Part shown: piece after piece, positions 34,670 through 46,116 of the stretch
Layout of the letters: each line of letters begins with the position of its first letter
Numbering within the stretch: position 1 is the first letter of the stretch
Assembly (NCBI GenBank): GCA_016508695.1
Contig: VNKQ01000016.1
Location: 62,001 to 126,000 of the forward strand
Length of the DNA: 64,000 nucleotides
Source: Hyphodiscus hymeniophilus
Taxonomy: Eukaryota > Ascomycota > Leotiomycetes > Helotiales > Hyphodiscaceae
Reading direction: 5' to 3'
Notes under the pieces: model-generated
Seen by the model: the letters and a program-made list of their open reading frames with translations, nothing else
Database searches by the model: none
Told to the model about the DNA's origin: nothing
Program-made: the position numbers and the translations under genes

Positions 34670-35785
34670 CTAAATATGGGCTGCGTAGCTGTTATAATTG
34701 TCCAATGGCGCTTCCTGCTCGACCTTCTTCCAGATTTGGTCAACCCTCTCGGCAATTTTGGAGTCCAGAGGTCCATCCTCAATGACCTTTAGGGTCTCTT
34801 CCAATTGCGAGACCTTACTTGCACCAATGATAATCCCATCGCCATATTCTTTCTTCAAGGCACTATGATATGTGATCCATCGATAAGCCAGAGCCGCCTT
34901 GCTGATACCTGCATCGTTGGCAATATTTCCCCACTCATCCAGGGCCCCAAGTAACGACTCCTTGCCGTACATGGTGGTGTACATCTTTCCTGTTCTCGCC
35001 TTGGGGCCAAACCTTCCCGTATCTTCGTTTGCACGGATTGTAGCAGAAGTCTTGACCAGAAATCCTCCAGCAATCGGGGAGTATGCATAGAAGCTTATCT
35101 TCAGCTTGCGGAGAAGGGGGAAGAGGTCGCTCTCGATGTGTCTTGCGACAGCGTTATAGTTTCCTTGAAAGACAGTCGGGAGGACAGCTCCTGCGGCAGA
35201 TTGAATGTCATAGATCTTCTGGACATCGGCGGTTTTGTAGTTGGAGAGGCCGAACTGAACGAAGCAACAGTTAGCAAGGGTCGATAGTTTTTGGGAATCA
35301 GGTTTGGAACGCACACGTTTGAATTTGCCTTCCGAGTACAGTTGTGAAATGGCAGAGAGTGTCTCTTCAATGGGCGTTTCTGGGTCTGGCGCGTGGAGAT
35401 AATAGATATCGACCTGCATCTGTCAGTGGGCTTCGTAGCTTCCGAGGCTGGTTCCATACTTTGTCGGTCACCAACTCCTTGAGACTCGTGCTCATACCGT
35501 CGATCATTTTCTGCTTGCCCATCGCATGTGGCCGCCAGCTCGGCCCTTTCGTAGAGATCGTAAATCTGCTTGCTGCACCCGCCTTACCGAGGATTTCCTC
35601 ACTGGATACCTTCTGCAGTCAGCATGGGATCATTGGAGATGCGTTGACCATACATAGCCGCGAGCAGTGTCCAACTCCTTCACGTTGTGCTTCTCCAGCG
35701 TGGTGAATATTGCGTCGAGAACCTCTGGGGTGAAGGCGTTGACACCAGCAGTGCCGTAGGCAAGTGCTGGTTTTTGGTGAGCCAT
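34670..35785 (-). CDS. Aldo-keto reductase, AKR7-like
   Basis: Four exons: 35785-35654, 35612-35460, 35413-35315 and 35254-34670, giving 322 aa. The third intron is 60 nt, in frame and without a stop, with donor GTGCGT, branch GCTAAC and acceptor TTCAG. The family blocks are ELDTARGY (catalytic Asp39 and Tyr44), VDIYYLHAPDPETP, FGLSNYKTADV, the FYAYSPIAGGFL strand and IIGASKVSQLEETL near the cofactor site. The best match from memory is the AKR7 group (aflatoxin B1 aldehyde reductase-like), NADPH-dependent cytosolic enzymes that reduce aldehydes. The name reflects sequence kinship to a detoxifying enzyme and does not imply toxin metabolism here. Confidence 0.9.
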
Positions 35786-37314
35786 TTTTGTTGTTGATGG
35801 TCGAATCCTAGAACATCAATTGATCGAGTAGAAAGATGGGAGAAGGGAGAGGAACGAGAGAGACGCGAGAGACGAGAGAAATGAAGCATACTGGAGCCTT
35901 TCTTATCAAACAATGGAGGAGGGACCGGCGCCCGACTCCGCGCCTCCGGAGCAACAATGGGGGCACCGCAATGACGCGATAGACAGCGGCAGGAACATGC
36001 TTGGTCATCTGCCAGCAACGATGCTGTTGGTGGAGAGTTTCCAATTGCCAATTGACTATTTGTGGCGTGGCCTTGCGGTGTCTGTCTGCGCACCTGTATC
36101 CCGAATTGGATGTAGATAGACCCCGCCATTATCTCGAAGGGACGGGAGAATACAAGCGAGGGGGGGGGGGGTTTTGATAGTCAGGTGATCACCACAGACG
36201 AGTGATACCTAAGCAAGGTACCTTTTACATGGATGTCAGAACCTTAATAAAGTCTGTCGCTAAGGCCGACGCGATACAAGGTTTATACCAAATTTACTCT
36301 TGGATCCTTTCTCAAATAATAAACAGAATCACCGGCAAAGAATGGCGACCTCTCTCTCTCCTTTCACCACGAGACCTCCTTTTACCAGCGCTTTGAAATG
36401 TGTCCTGCATATATGACTATCTTTGTCATCTGCGGTTTTATTTTCATTTTTATTTGCATTTTCATCTGAAGCTTGTCTGCAGTTCAGAAACCACTGAAGA
36501 CACACACTCATTCGTCTTAACTTCTCGGATGATTAATCGAAGTATCGATATCGCCCTCCGCTCTGCAAGAGAAAATAGGCAAGGATACTCGATTTCCTTC
36601 TGTAGCTTTATCATGTGAATTAATTGACTGAGTCCGCGAAGTCGTTGATGCAATTCACCACTCTGGTACATCGCAGGTGCAAACCTGAAGCTACGGCGAG
36701 CCATTGACTAAGCTGGCCACGTCTAAAGCTGTATTCAGCGTTGAACTTTGCTTGCAATTGGTGCTGTTTTTCTCTATTACAATTGTGTGCTGAATCGGCT
36801 TTGGGAGGGCCTGTCACCAGTTTGGCACTACACTTCCAATACCTAAACCTCTAAAATCAACGCAATAACAAGTCACGCAGCGCTCGCAGCTTATAATTTG
36901 CAGCTGTACGTTGTTTGGGTCTTTCCAGTTTTAGTTCGTAGTTGAGGAATCTTCGCAACCGTAAATAATTGTGGTATCTTGCCAAATTAGGCAGGCGTGG
37001 GGAATGGAGAAGAAGCTGCGGCGGCTGTTCTCTTGATTCAAAAGCCGTGACGAGTGAATGTCGATATCAGACACGAACAGCTAGAAAAAATGAACAGCAC
37101 AGCAGCGCGCTGTTGTTCGCGTTCATCCGAGACTCTCATTATTGGTAAGTTAAAGTCAATCTGAAAGCTTCGAGATCTCCATCTCGACTCAGCACCGCAA
37201 ACTTTCCATAAAAACCTTGCACTGCTCTTCAAACACAGTATACCATAAAGCTACCCACGCACACCATCAGACCAGCAGAGCACAGATACCTAACAAACTG
37301 CAAGCGGCGTCAAG
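35786..37314. other. Divergent intergenic region, 1.5 kb
   Basis: Promoters for the aldo-keto reductase (left) and the first Cys-rich gene (right) should lie here. A run of twelve G bases lies at 36160-36171. No gene is recognised. Confidence 0.4.
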
Positions 37315-37563
37315 ATGTGTGGTGAACTCACTATCAACTTTTCGTGTGGCCATTCTACAACCACCCAAGACTACTGCGTCTTTTGGCACAGCACACGGCA
37401 TGGCTTGACAAGCGTCCGACAGTGTCCTACCTTTAAGTCCTTCTCTCGGGATGCTGAGAGTAAATGTCGTAGCTGTCGAGAAGCTGCCAGCAAGAACAAC
37501 TCTAGCAGCACCTCTGCAGCCAGAGATCGAAGCTACGGAACCAACGGCAACCGTCGCTACTAA
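37315..37563 (+). CDS. Short Cys-rich protein, copy A
   Basis: A single-exon ATG frame of 82 aa. It begins MCGEL and carries FSCGHSTTT, CVFW, HGLTSVRQCPTF and CRSC, so six Cys and a CGH motif. There is no signal peptide, so it is probably intracellular; the spacing of Cys and His would suit a small zinc-binding fold. The C-terminal 25 residues are Ser/Asn/Arg-rich. It is paralogous to the next gene 278 bp downstream. I know of fungal short proteins starting MCGE with CGH, but no function. Confidence 0.65.
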   Translation: MCGELTINFSCGHSTTTQDYCVFWHSTRHGLTSVRQCPTFKSFSRDAESKCRSCREAASKNNSSSTSAARDRSYGTNGNRRY

Positions 37564-37840
37564 ATCTCAGAGGACTGCAATTAGCATTCACTGCTTGCCA
37601 TTCACGATATCCCATTCACGGAGCTGTCATTAGCGCAATGTCTGAATCACTTCAGCCGTGCTCGCCTCTCTAGGCCTTAACAATGGAAAACCATTGAGAT
37701 CCTCGTTTTTGCTGTTCCCCCTCATTCAACAACTTCCACCCAACACAGCCCCAAGTTTTCGATCAGCGTCTTTCTTTTGGACAATACATCTGTCACAACA
37801 CAAAGACACCAAAAGCTACCCAACAAACAAATACTATAAC

Positions 37841-38056
37841 ATGTGCGGCGAACTCGAATCCACTTTTGGCTGCGGCCATGTTGTCTTCACAACGACTCGA
37901 TGTGCTCTCTACCGCGATCACCGCAACGGCCTCGTGTCAATCGAGCAATGCCCTAATTTCCATCGCTATGCCCAGAACGTCGAGGGTAGCTGTCACAAGA
38001 TGGGAAAATGCAAAAATACTAAGAGCGACTATAAGCCTGAGCGCAAGATTGCCTAG
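37841..38056 (+). CDS. Short Cys-rich protein, copy B
   Basis: 71 aa from the ATG at 37841; the open frame extends upstream but without an ATG. It shares with copy A the pattern MCGEL-x3-F-x-CGH-x3-T, a Cys eight residues on, R-x-GL-x-S-x2-QCP-x-F and a later Cys. Outside these positions the two have diverged widely, so the duplication is not recent. The leader before the ATG is A/C-rich (CAACAAACAAATACTATAAC), as in well-translated fungal mRNAs. The basic tail ends KPERKIA. Confidence 0.65.
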   Translation: MCGELESTFGCGHVVFTTTRCALYRDHRNGLVSIEQCPNFHRYAQNVEGSCHKMGKCKNTKSDYKPERKIA

Positions 38057-38861
38057 AGTAGTGGTGGGAGAGCGTCTGGCAGTGACATCCAAATTAGGGT
38101 TTTGGGTCTTAAAGTATCAATTGGTGAGTACTGGTATCCTGGCCGGAGAGCTTCCTAACACTTTAACAGCTTATCTCCTTCGACATCATGACGACCTGCT
38201 CCTTTCTTTTCCTGTCTCTCTGGAACAGTCTATCACACCACGCCTCAAACAATCGCACCACGACCACATCACCTTCCACTAGATGATATTTACAGCATGC
38301 CGGACACATTGGAGAGATGGGGAGAAAATAAAGCGTTATTTATCTCTTTCTTTCTTTCTTTTGCAGCTTTGGGTCATTATTAGCGTCTGAGGAGATCAAC
38401 GACAACCCCTGTCCAGGGTCTTTTGCACCCCGGCTTCTCTTAGAGTCATAGACAATTGGAGATGAGGAATAATATTCAATGCAAAGCTCTCATATTGACC
38501 AAAATTACCCACTTCACTAAAAGTGACTTCCTTTCTTAAAGGCTGCCAGGCTTTTCTGCCCGGCTTTTATGACTCCTCTTATCTCTTCAACGCAAGATTC
38601 CCACAAAAATCTCTCGAGGTATTCTCAATATTCAGTGTCAACTCAGATTTTGGTACCAATGCTCCTGAAGACCAACCGTGCCAATTTCTCACACATCTTC
38701 ATTGACTTCTATCAATCCTCTTCTCAAAAAGGGGTAAATCACGCCAAACCTCGCTAAACCCAGCAGTTTCGGCAAATTTCCGGGATAAAGGCCGAGACTA
38801 GGTAGGCCACTCAAGCAAGAGATGACTCTTTCAACCGCAACGAACATACCGTTCCGCAAGA
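38057..38861. other. Intergenic, no gene recognised
   Basis: About 800 bp, with a TTTC microsatellite-like run near 38,345-38,365. It contains the promoter of the nicotinamide riboside kinase gene. No third Cys-rich copy was found. Confidence 0.4.
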
Positions 38862-39945
38862 ATGGCAACATCCCGTAAAGCCATAGTTGTTGGCATCAGC
38901 GGTTGCTCTTCAAGTGGGAAGACGACTCTCAGCCGTCTGTTGCGGGATATCTTCCCCAACACATTCGTCCTGCATGAGGATGATTTCTACCGACCTGAGA
39001 CGGAGTAAGTGCCTCCTTCTTGAAAGTTCTACTGCTCTTTCCATAATCGAATTCAATGCAGCATATTCAGATATCGCACAATCGCGCTTCCGTTCGCTTG
39101 GGCTGCGTTTTGATTGTCTTCGATCATGGATCGAATCATATCACGTGCCGCTACGGACTCTGCGATCTGCCCTGTTACGGCTCTATTCCACTACCATCAT
39201 GTGCCAGTCTCTAATCTCTTGTTCAGACTGCCCATGAAGCATGGTCTCCTTGACTGGGACTGTGCGGAATCACTGTCGATTCCCGAGATCGTCAAGTCGC
39301 TCGACTACATCCATAAAAATGGCACATTTCCGGTCAGTCAGCAACACCTCAACTGCCGCACAAACCACGGTATAGTCCATCATGCTCGGGAACAACTCGC
39401 TCACTTCCTCACAGCCAGATCTGGATTCGAAAGAAGATAAGAACTCTGTCGGCGAATGCCCGGTCCCTGATTCTGTCATTGATTCTCTGAAGGCTCAAGT
39501 CAAGACGTGGACTGAGCCTGACAATCCTGGTTACGGTATTCTCAGCTCCAGTGCCAAAGCCGTCAGACTTTGCGTCTTTGATGGGTTTTTACTGTATTCG
39601 AAATCCATGGCGCCAGTGCAGCCACAAATGGACATCAAGCTTTTTCTTCGCGTGTCTTATGCAAAGGCCAAGGCGAGACGGGAGGCAAGAAGTGGGTATG
39701 TCACTCTTGAGGGCTTCTGGGAGGATCCGCCAGGATATGTGGACAAGGTTGTTTGGCCGAACTACGTAGAGGATCACAAGTGGATGTTTGAGGCTGAGGA
39801 TATTGAAGGAAAGCTCAAGGGTGACGTGGTACGGCAAATGAACATTCGAAGTCAGGCGGGGGGTGTGGATGTCGATATGACGACAACGCTGAAGTGGGCG
39901 GTGGAATTGTTGATGAGAGAGTTGCCATTGATACCTAGTGATTGA
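38862..39945 (+). CDS. NRK1: Nicotinamide riboside kinase
   Basis: Three exons: 38862-39004, 39227-39332 and 39415-39945, giving 259 aa. The first intron is 222 nt; the second uses the donor CCG/GTCAGT, unusual at +3. The P-loop GCSSSGKT is at residues 14-21, followed by VLHEDDFYRPETELP, which carries the catalytic Asp region, DWDCAESLSIPE and VRLCVFDGFLLY. These are hallmarks of eukaryotic Nrk1, which phosphorylates nicotinamide riboside to NMN in the salvage route to NAD. Length and motif order match the family; I see no lesion. The ATG begins ten codons before the first beta strand, as expected. Confidence 0.88.
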
Positions 39946-40634
39946 GCCAGAGAGCCGATCAAATTTAGTGGAAAGGTCGTACAGGTTACAATAAATCTAA
40001 CTCATGATCACGCGACATATCCGGACTTGATAGGTACTTTTCTTTCCATATGAAATACTACATTAAGGATTCATTATGGCTCCCCGCTGAAACCCCCGAA
40101 GACGTTGAAATAAGCTCATAATGCATGTCTTTAAGGTGGATAATGCGTTTCCTAAGCCACTCACGGGCGCGATGGGACCACCAAGGTAAGCAATCAAAAG
40201 TCAGCAATCAGCATTTCGTAATATATGTTATATTGGGTGACTCCATAAATGCACTGTTTGTTTTCTCTCAAGTAGGTAATATGGAGGCTAAGATTTCGAC
40301 ACTGAGCGATTGCAGGCTCTTTGTTCAATCTGAAATACTGAACACAAGTCGTACAGTCACGTAGGTCACCAAAAATCCGGGTGACTAGTCAAATACATTA
40401 GATAGTATATAGCCTGTTAACATGCGGAGGAAATGTTGAATGGTCCGCCTTCTTCCCAACCGCCACTCACCAGTCAACAAGGAAAGCAAACTCGATTATC
40501 CCCCGCTCCTGCACTTTTCCCAAAGTGCTTTTGAAACCCCAGAAAAGGTCGGTCGTCGATTTGAACTATCCTCTCATTGCGGTGAACATTTACCAGGGAC
40601 AACCTATAGCGTCCCTTTGAGTCTCTCAAGATAT
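39946..40634. other. Intergenic between convergent genes
   Basis: About 690 bp of AT-rich sequence with the 3' flanks of NRK1 and the acidic hypothetical gene. No feature recognised. Confidence 0.35.
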
Positions 40635-41613
40635 TCAGCATGCAACAGTGAATTCGAGCTCTTTCTTGTCGTGTGGTAATAGCCTCTCATCTTGGCTCTT
40701 TTGATCGTCTCCACTAAGCTTGTTTTCTTCTGCAAGTTGTTGTTAGCATTTATCGTTACACAGATATGCAACACTTACCCTCCTTCGCTAAATAAATAAA
40801 GTCTTCGCCATTTTCCACCAATTGTCCAAGCTGGGTACGCGACGGAGTCCTCTTATTATTCCGAGAGGAGACATGATCTGACTGCGAAGGCGACGAAACT
40901 GCATCTTCCTCTCCCGAAAAGTCCCAGGCGGAGAAGTCACCACCGTCTTCACCCATCTCGAAATCATCATCGTCCGCACTCATGACTTCGTCAAGCCAAG
41001 TTTCCGGCTTCACGGTGATCTGGGCAAACTCGTCACAAGCTTGCGGCAGTTTTCCCGAGTACTCTACGTCCCTAGCTGATTTACTTGTCGCAATAAAGAT
41101 GAAGGTCTCGTCGTTCATATTCATTTGGTCAGAAGCTGCTGGATTGCGGCATCGGAAACCCGAGTTAGTGTGTCCAGAGATCAGATCCTTCCCCACGAAG
41201 TCGGCAGCATTGTCTATAGATAGGCAGAGGCTACTTTGGCTCTCGTCTTCCTCGTCATTGTCGTCTTCGCTTTCGGCCATGTAATCTTCCTCTAGGATGG
41301 CGGCCGTCCTAACGTCAAGAGCGCAGTATAGCTGTTGTCGCTCTAAGGACAATGCCTCGAGACAACTTCCACCACCTCCTGCTTCCAGAAAGAAGAGTTG
41401 GACCTCAAATCAACCATGATAATATCACAAGATGCTGGACGTACCATTTGAAGTTGACTCACAGTCCGAAGCATCGGCCTTTGGCTGCTGGTGAATTTTC
41501 TCGTGCTTCGTTCGAAAACCTGCCTCGACACTCCGTAATTGCTCCTCCTGATTTGGCTTGGAGTCTGTAGATAGAGAGTTCATCTCGATGGTAACGAATC
41601 GATGGAAGAACAT
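40635..41613 (-). CDS. Acidic hypothetical protein, 275 aa
   Basis: Three exons: 41613-41445, 41342-40779 and 40729-40635. Donors GTACGT and GTAAGT and acceptors CCTTAG and CTTGCAG keep frame, and the last exon gives a hydrophilic tail ending ELEFTVAC. The protein is rich in Asp, Glu and Ser, with acidic runs such as EDDNDEEDE and DDDDFEMGEDGGDF. Residues about 150-200 (DETFIFIATSK, then FAQITVKPETWLDEV) look the most ordered. I recognise no family. The acidic clusters resemble those of nuclear chaperone-like or transcription-linked proteins, but that is only composition. Confidence 0.6.
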
Positions 41614-42617
41614 GTCCTTTGCAAAACAGTCTCAGCTTGAGAGTACTGATATCTCAAAAGACGAGAGCGTTGCTCTTTAGGCGGTAATACACTTATGGCC
41701 TGGTACTGCAAGATTCCAGTTCGAAAGCTTGCTAGGAATGGAATTCTGGAATGGTCGATTGAATGGAAGAAGAAAATGCACTTATGTGATTTGGATGAGA
41801 ATGAAGAATTTGGGAGAGGAACAATGAGCTAATATGCGATTGGGAAGTATCAAGGACGTGGTCAACTCGGGCGAGAAACCCGTGCCTCTACTGGGCGACT
41901 TCGCGGGCGTGTTGTAACACCAGTACTACTCCGTTCCCCTCATTGTCCGCTCCTCAAGCCAAGAGTCGCTGAACCTGGCCATGTACATATATACGTTATA
42001 TATACTCTGGAATTTGGGCGCTCGAGTGGTAGATCTTATGAGGTGGAGCAGTGTGCAGTCTCGAGATTGAATAGGGGCGGGGAGAAGATGAATCGAGTTT
42101 GCGCCCTACCGCCATAGAAGCTGGGCAACGCGAGAACCCGGTATTTTGTAGACTCAAAAGTCGCGCAGAACGCTTTGTCCCATTCGTTCACAATCTCCAA
42201 AATAATATATGCAATACACACATTGGCCTTCACTAATTTTAACCAAAAACTCTCTTCGTCTTCTGTTAAGCCCCGAAGAATATCGAGCTTGATGCTTGAT
42301 GATTGATGTTTTCGCTGCTGTGACGGTCCAATAACGTACTGATAAAGCCCCTGTACACAGGGCTGGCGGGGGTCTTTTACCGCAGCTTCGCCTCTCGGCA
42401 CTGGGTAAATTTGACGCCGGCTTACACTCACTCCATCTCCCATCAAAAACCCAATTCACCAGATCCCTCTCCTTCCTCACCAGATTGACGACTCCTTTCT
42501 GTTTCTATCCTTTACTAAGACTCTGACTTAAGTGAATGGTGACAATTACCACAAGCTGTGAATTTTACCGACACCAATTCCACCATCCGAAGCACTGATC
42601 TCAGAATCTACTCTGAA
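41614..42617. other. Divergent intergenic region
   Basis: About 1 kb with promoters for the acidic protein (left) and the membrane SDR (right). A 136-codon minus frame at 42446-42036 has no recognisable content or splice support and is not called. A TATA-like ATATATACGTTATATATAC run lies near 41,987-42,005. Confidence 0.4.
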
Positions 42618-43619
42618 ATGGCCGGAATTTTCAACGTTCTGATCGCTATGCTCGCCGGTCTGGGAGCTGTTACTCTCTGCTGCATCATCTACTCCATGTT
42701 ACGCTTTCTGACCCTGCATCTCATCATACCATCGCACCCTCTCCAATCATACAAACGCTCAGGTCCTGAACCCACATATGCTCTCGTCACGGGTTCAAGC
42801 GCGGGCATTGGTCTAGGCGTCGCGCAAGCACTCGTGAAGGAAGGGTTCGCTATCATCTTGCTTGGTCACCTCGCGGAGGAGCTGGCTGAAGCAAAGTCGG
42901 GTCTCCAAGCCCTGAGGCCAGGAGCTGTCGTTCGAATACTGGTCATGAATGCCAGGACAGCCACGCCAGAAGAGATCAAGGATGCCGTCCAGTCTATCGC
43001 GGACTTACAATTATCAATTCTAGTAAACAACGTTGGTGGGAATCCTGTCAGGCTACCAGCGTTTCGACCGATGGCAACACATTCTAGCGAAGATATCGAC
43101 GCTGTGATCAACCACAACGCCCGATTTATGGCACGTCTTACTGCCTTGACACTTCCACTTCTCAGTCGCAACTCCCGGCCGGAAGACCGTTCGCTCATTC
43201 TCAACATGAGCTCCGCTGCATGGGTGGGAATCCCTTGGATTATCATGTATGGGGCCACGAAAGCCTTTAACTTGGGCTTTAGTTGTGGTCTCGCCCGCGA
43301 GCTTAAGGCGTCTCCAGATACGAGCCACATCGACTGTCTTGCAATTGTCCCCGGCGAGGTGCGGAGCCAGGGTAACTGCGAGGGTGTTTCCGACAGCGAG
43401 CCGAGATGGGATCAATTTGGTCAATGTATTGTGGACAAAGCAGACAATGCTATATCACGAAATCAGACGCACTTGCACCCATGGATGATGCATGATTTCC
43501 AGCAAAAGATATTGGCAGCCCTACCTGAAGGAATCAGCACGGCTGCTTTGAATGATGCGCTGGGCAAGAAAAGGGAGGCTTTCAATTCGGCGTGGGAAAG
43601 AAGCCAGAAGATGGAATGA
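42618..43619 (+). CDS. Membrane-anchored short-chain dehydrogenase
   Basis: Intronless, 333 aa from the ATG at 42618; the frame is open to a GTG at 42558, but that is not a likely start. An N-terminal hydrophobic anchor spans residues about 5-37. The cofactor motif TGSSAGIG is at 58-65, NNVGG at 137-141, the catalytic Ser in NMSSAAW (197-203), and Tyr211/Lys215 in YGATK. The layout (N-terminal membrane helix then SDR) matches the 17-beta-hydroxysteroid dehydrogenase 12 / very-long-chain 3-oxoacyl-CoA reductase group, located in the ER. The usual ER-retention Lys motif at the end is not obvious (tail ERSQKME), so the exact substrate is open. Confidence 0.85.
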   Translation: MAGIFNVLIAMLAGLGAVTLCCIIYSMLRFLTLHLIIPSHPLQSYKRSGPEPTYALVTGSSAGIGLGVAQALVKEGFAIILLGHLAEELAEAKSGLQALRPGAVVRILVMNARTATPEEIKDAVQSIADLQLSILVNNVGGNPVRLPAFRPMATHSSEDIDAVINHNARFMARLTALTLPLLSRNSRPEDRSLILNMSSAAWVGIPWIIMYGATKAFNLGFSCGLARELKASPDTSHIDCLAIVPGEVRSQGNCEGVSDSEPRWDQFGQCIVDKADNAISRNQTHLHPWMMHDFQQKILAALPEGISTAALNDALGKKREAFNSAWERSQKME

Positions 43620-44359
43620 TTAGACGAAGTTACAGCAAGGGGAGAATGGAAGTAGGAAATAACACTGACAAAACGCATTCATGCATACGTCAAGCGGCTG
43701 TGGAAGCTATTAATTCAGGTCATCCGGCGTGCTGGTCATCCGCATATTATAAGAAGCGTTTCAAAGATCATGCCACGGCGAAGCAGTCCTACGAGCTGTT
43801 CTATTATGAGCTTCACCGATTGGCGGTACATCAAATTGGAGCCGATGTTTTCCATAATTTGATGGCTCTTTGTGCTGTCATATTTCTGTTCAGGATAAAG
43901 GTGCTGAATTTATGGAACCAGAGGCTAGAAGTGTTCTTTGTTTTCAAATAGCCTTTATTGGCTAACGACTATTAGAGAGCAAGACTATTTATAAGAGAGT
44001 TGGTTTAAAAGTATTGTTCAGAGCTATGCATGGTGCGCACCAGTGTGCTGGTGCTGCATAGCTATGAGAGACGACTTGACAGGGCAGGTCTCCTCATTCC
44101 AGTACATTTGGTTTCTCTGCTGTTCACATATTGCTCCTAGCTCAATTCAGCGTCGATAGTCTGGGAACAAACACGATGCTAGATTCTATATCATGCTCCT
44201 ATTTCTCTCGAAGATCTGTATTCCAGTCCTGACAGACGTTCTGTTTCGGAGGCAGATCCATCTTTCTGTACCAAGTATCAGAACCTTGAAATCTCCTTTT
44301 CACTACTCACTTTTCACCCAGTACTCAACTATCCGCACATCCTAAAGCCAACCGCTAAC
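43620..44359. other. Intergenic, promoter of the 566-aa gene
   Basis: About 740 bp between two plus-strand genes. A short palindrome-like stretch, TGCATGGTGCGCACCA, lies near 44,027-44,042. No gene recognised. Confidence 0.35.
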
Positions 44360-46116
44360 ATGGATGATCGCCAGCGCAACAAAGAGGAGTTTGCTGGAAT
44401 CGTCAGTAGAATCCTAGCAATAGAGCAAGAAGTTGTTGAAGAATCCAAGCCAGCTCCTCAGCCTTGTCCTATCCGAAGCGTTACAGCCCCGCAGCAGCGT
44501 CGCTTACAAAAGCGTCATATACCACCAAGATGGGGCAGTAGAGCCAGAACGGAGACCATAAACCCCCCACCTGCAGGCAGCGCTGGGAAAAGAAAAATCT
44601 TATGGACTCACACTACAGCCAAGGAAGTACCACCAAACATAGCTTCACATGACAAGGTCGAGGTGACGAGATCTGATCCCCAGAACAAAAATGGGATATG
44701 GGTCCCTGGAGATGACGAGCGCTCTACAGTGGGTAGTTCCAATGTGAGGCCAAAAAACCCCACCATCGTCTCGGCTGACCACCTTCCCAAAGCAAAACAA
44801 GCGGACCTGGTAGGTATGACTCCTGAAATCTGGCCACCGTTTACATGGCCCAAAACTTGGAAAACATACCGGCTCCCCGATGGGCAGGGGCCTGCGTCAA
44901 TCACAATGCGGGAGTACATAGATGCTAGATATGACCTGACAATTTGTCAAAGCACGATCTCTTCAATAGCGGCAGAGCCAGACTCCCAGTCGATCCTAAG
45001 AGAGAAGAGCTTTCTGAGTATCTCAAACACAAATACCCCGGTGAAGACGTTGATCTCACAACACAGCTTGATAGGGATAAGGCGTTAGTAGATCTCGTTA
45101 AGTTCTTTACGAATATGAGGGTGGAGGCTGACAATAAACTTGCAGTGAGTCGGGCTGAGGAACAAGAAGAAATTGGGAAAACCAAACAGAAACAGGCTGA
45201 GAGGCCATCAGCAGAACACTCAAAGACGCTACACGAGCTTTTGACAGAGTCCATCCAGCACCTTCGCCAAACACACGAACTCTTTACTAGTGGAATAGCC
45301 GCCATGCCTCAGCCCTCTATAGAATATGTGGCTGCTTGGCTCAATCTGACAGTAGAAAGTCTAAGCTCACCTGTTGATGCTCAGATAAACGCGGGATTCG
45401 ACTTGAAACAGGCTACCGAAACCATCAAGGAATTTTTTGATGAAGGCCTTGCAGGAAGAGTGCGTTGGGATCTGGCGAAGGGTAAGGGAAAAGAGCGAGA
45501 AGTACTTGAAAGCAATGCCAAGACTAGCGCAGCTCCTGAAGGCCAGCAACAATCGATTTCTATCTTAGAGTTCCAAGAGCAAAGTCTACACTTTGATCCA
45601 GTTCCAGCTGATACGACTGGTCTCAGCATTCATTCCGAGGATATCAGTACGAAACCCCAAGATTTGCTATCTCGACAGTCGAATCTTGACGAACATTTCG
45701 GAACTTCTCCTCGAGAAAAATATATCGAGCAAGAGACTCAACAGCCCGCCGAAGAAACAGCAGTAAAGAACACACTTCGAAGGAGCCCTCCACCGCGACT
45801 CCCGCCAATTATCTCATTCCCACGATTGGCTCTCGACGACGATGAAAACACGTCTATGGAAGAGCTCCCGTTGCAATACGCAACGGTGACACAGCTAGAT
45901 ACTTTGGACTCTCCACAACTTCCTCTATTCGTACCAACCCGACCGCTGAGCTTTGACGCCCTGGCGGAATTCAGTCCACGAGAAGGCAACGGAACCAGTG
46001 AGACAGCCGGGGAAGGAGCATCTACTCGCAAAGTTGAAATGATCCAGATCCAGTCTTTGGCTGACTACATGAAGAAGCCGTTCATGAGGAGGCTCAGGAG
46101 AGGAGACTCCAATTAG
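44360..46116 (+). CDS. Hypothetical protein, 566 aa
   Basis: The reading frame shifts between 44,900 and 45,000. A 56-nt intron at 44914-44969 (GTACAT, branch CCTGAC, CAATAG) restores one frame, so the exons are 44360-44913 and 44970-46116. The N-terminal third is basic and Pro-rich, with PPRWGSRAR and a WPPFTWPKTWKTYRLPDG segment. The middle is helical and charged (EYLKHKYPGEDVDLTTQ, then VKFFTNMRVEADNKLA and a second helix with HELLTESIQHLRQTHELF). The C-terminal third is Pro/Ser/Glu-rich with MKKPFMRRLRRG near the end. No family recognised. The K-x-K-x-PG-x-D motif is also found in the 250-aa gene at 48,932. Confidence 0.65.

Noticed and set aside
36160..36171. Run of twelve G bases
   Set aside because: A plain homopolymer in a promoter region; interesting only as a likely sequencing-error or quadruplex-prone spot.
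42036..42446. 136-codon minus-strand frame
   Set aside because: No recognisable domain or good introns; sits in a divergent promoter region.
44900..45000. Frameshift mutation in the 566-aa gene
   Set aside because: A 56-nt intron with normal donor, branch and acceptor explains the phase change without a lesion.
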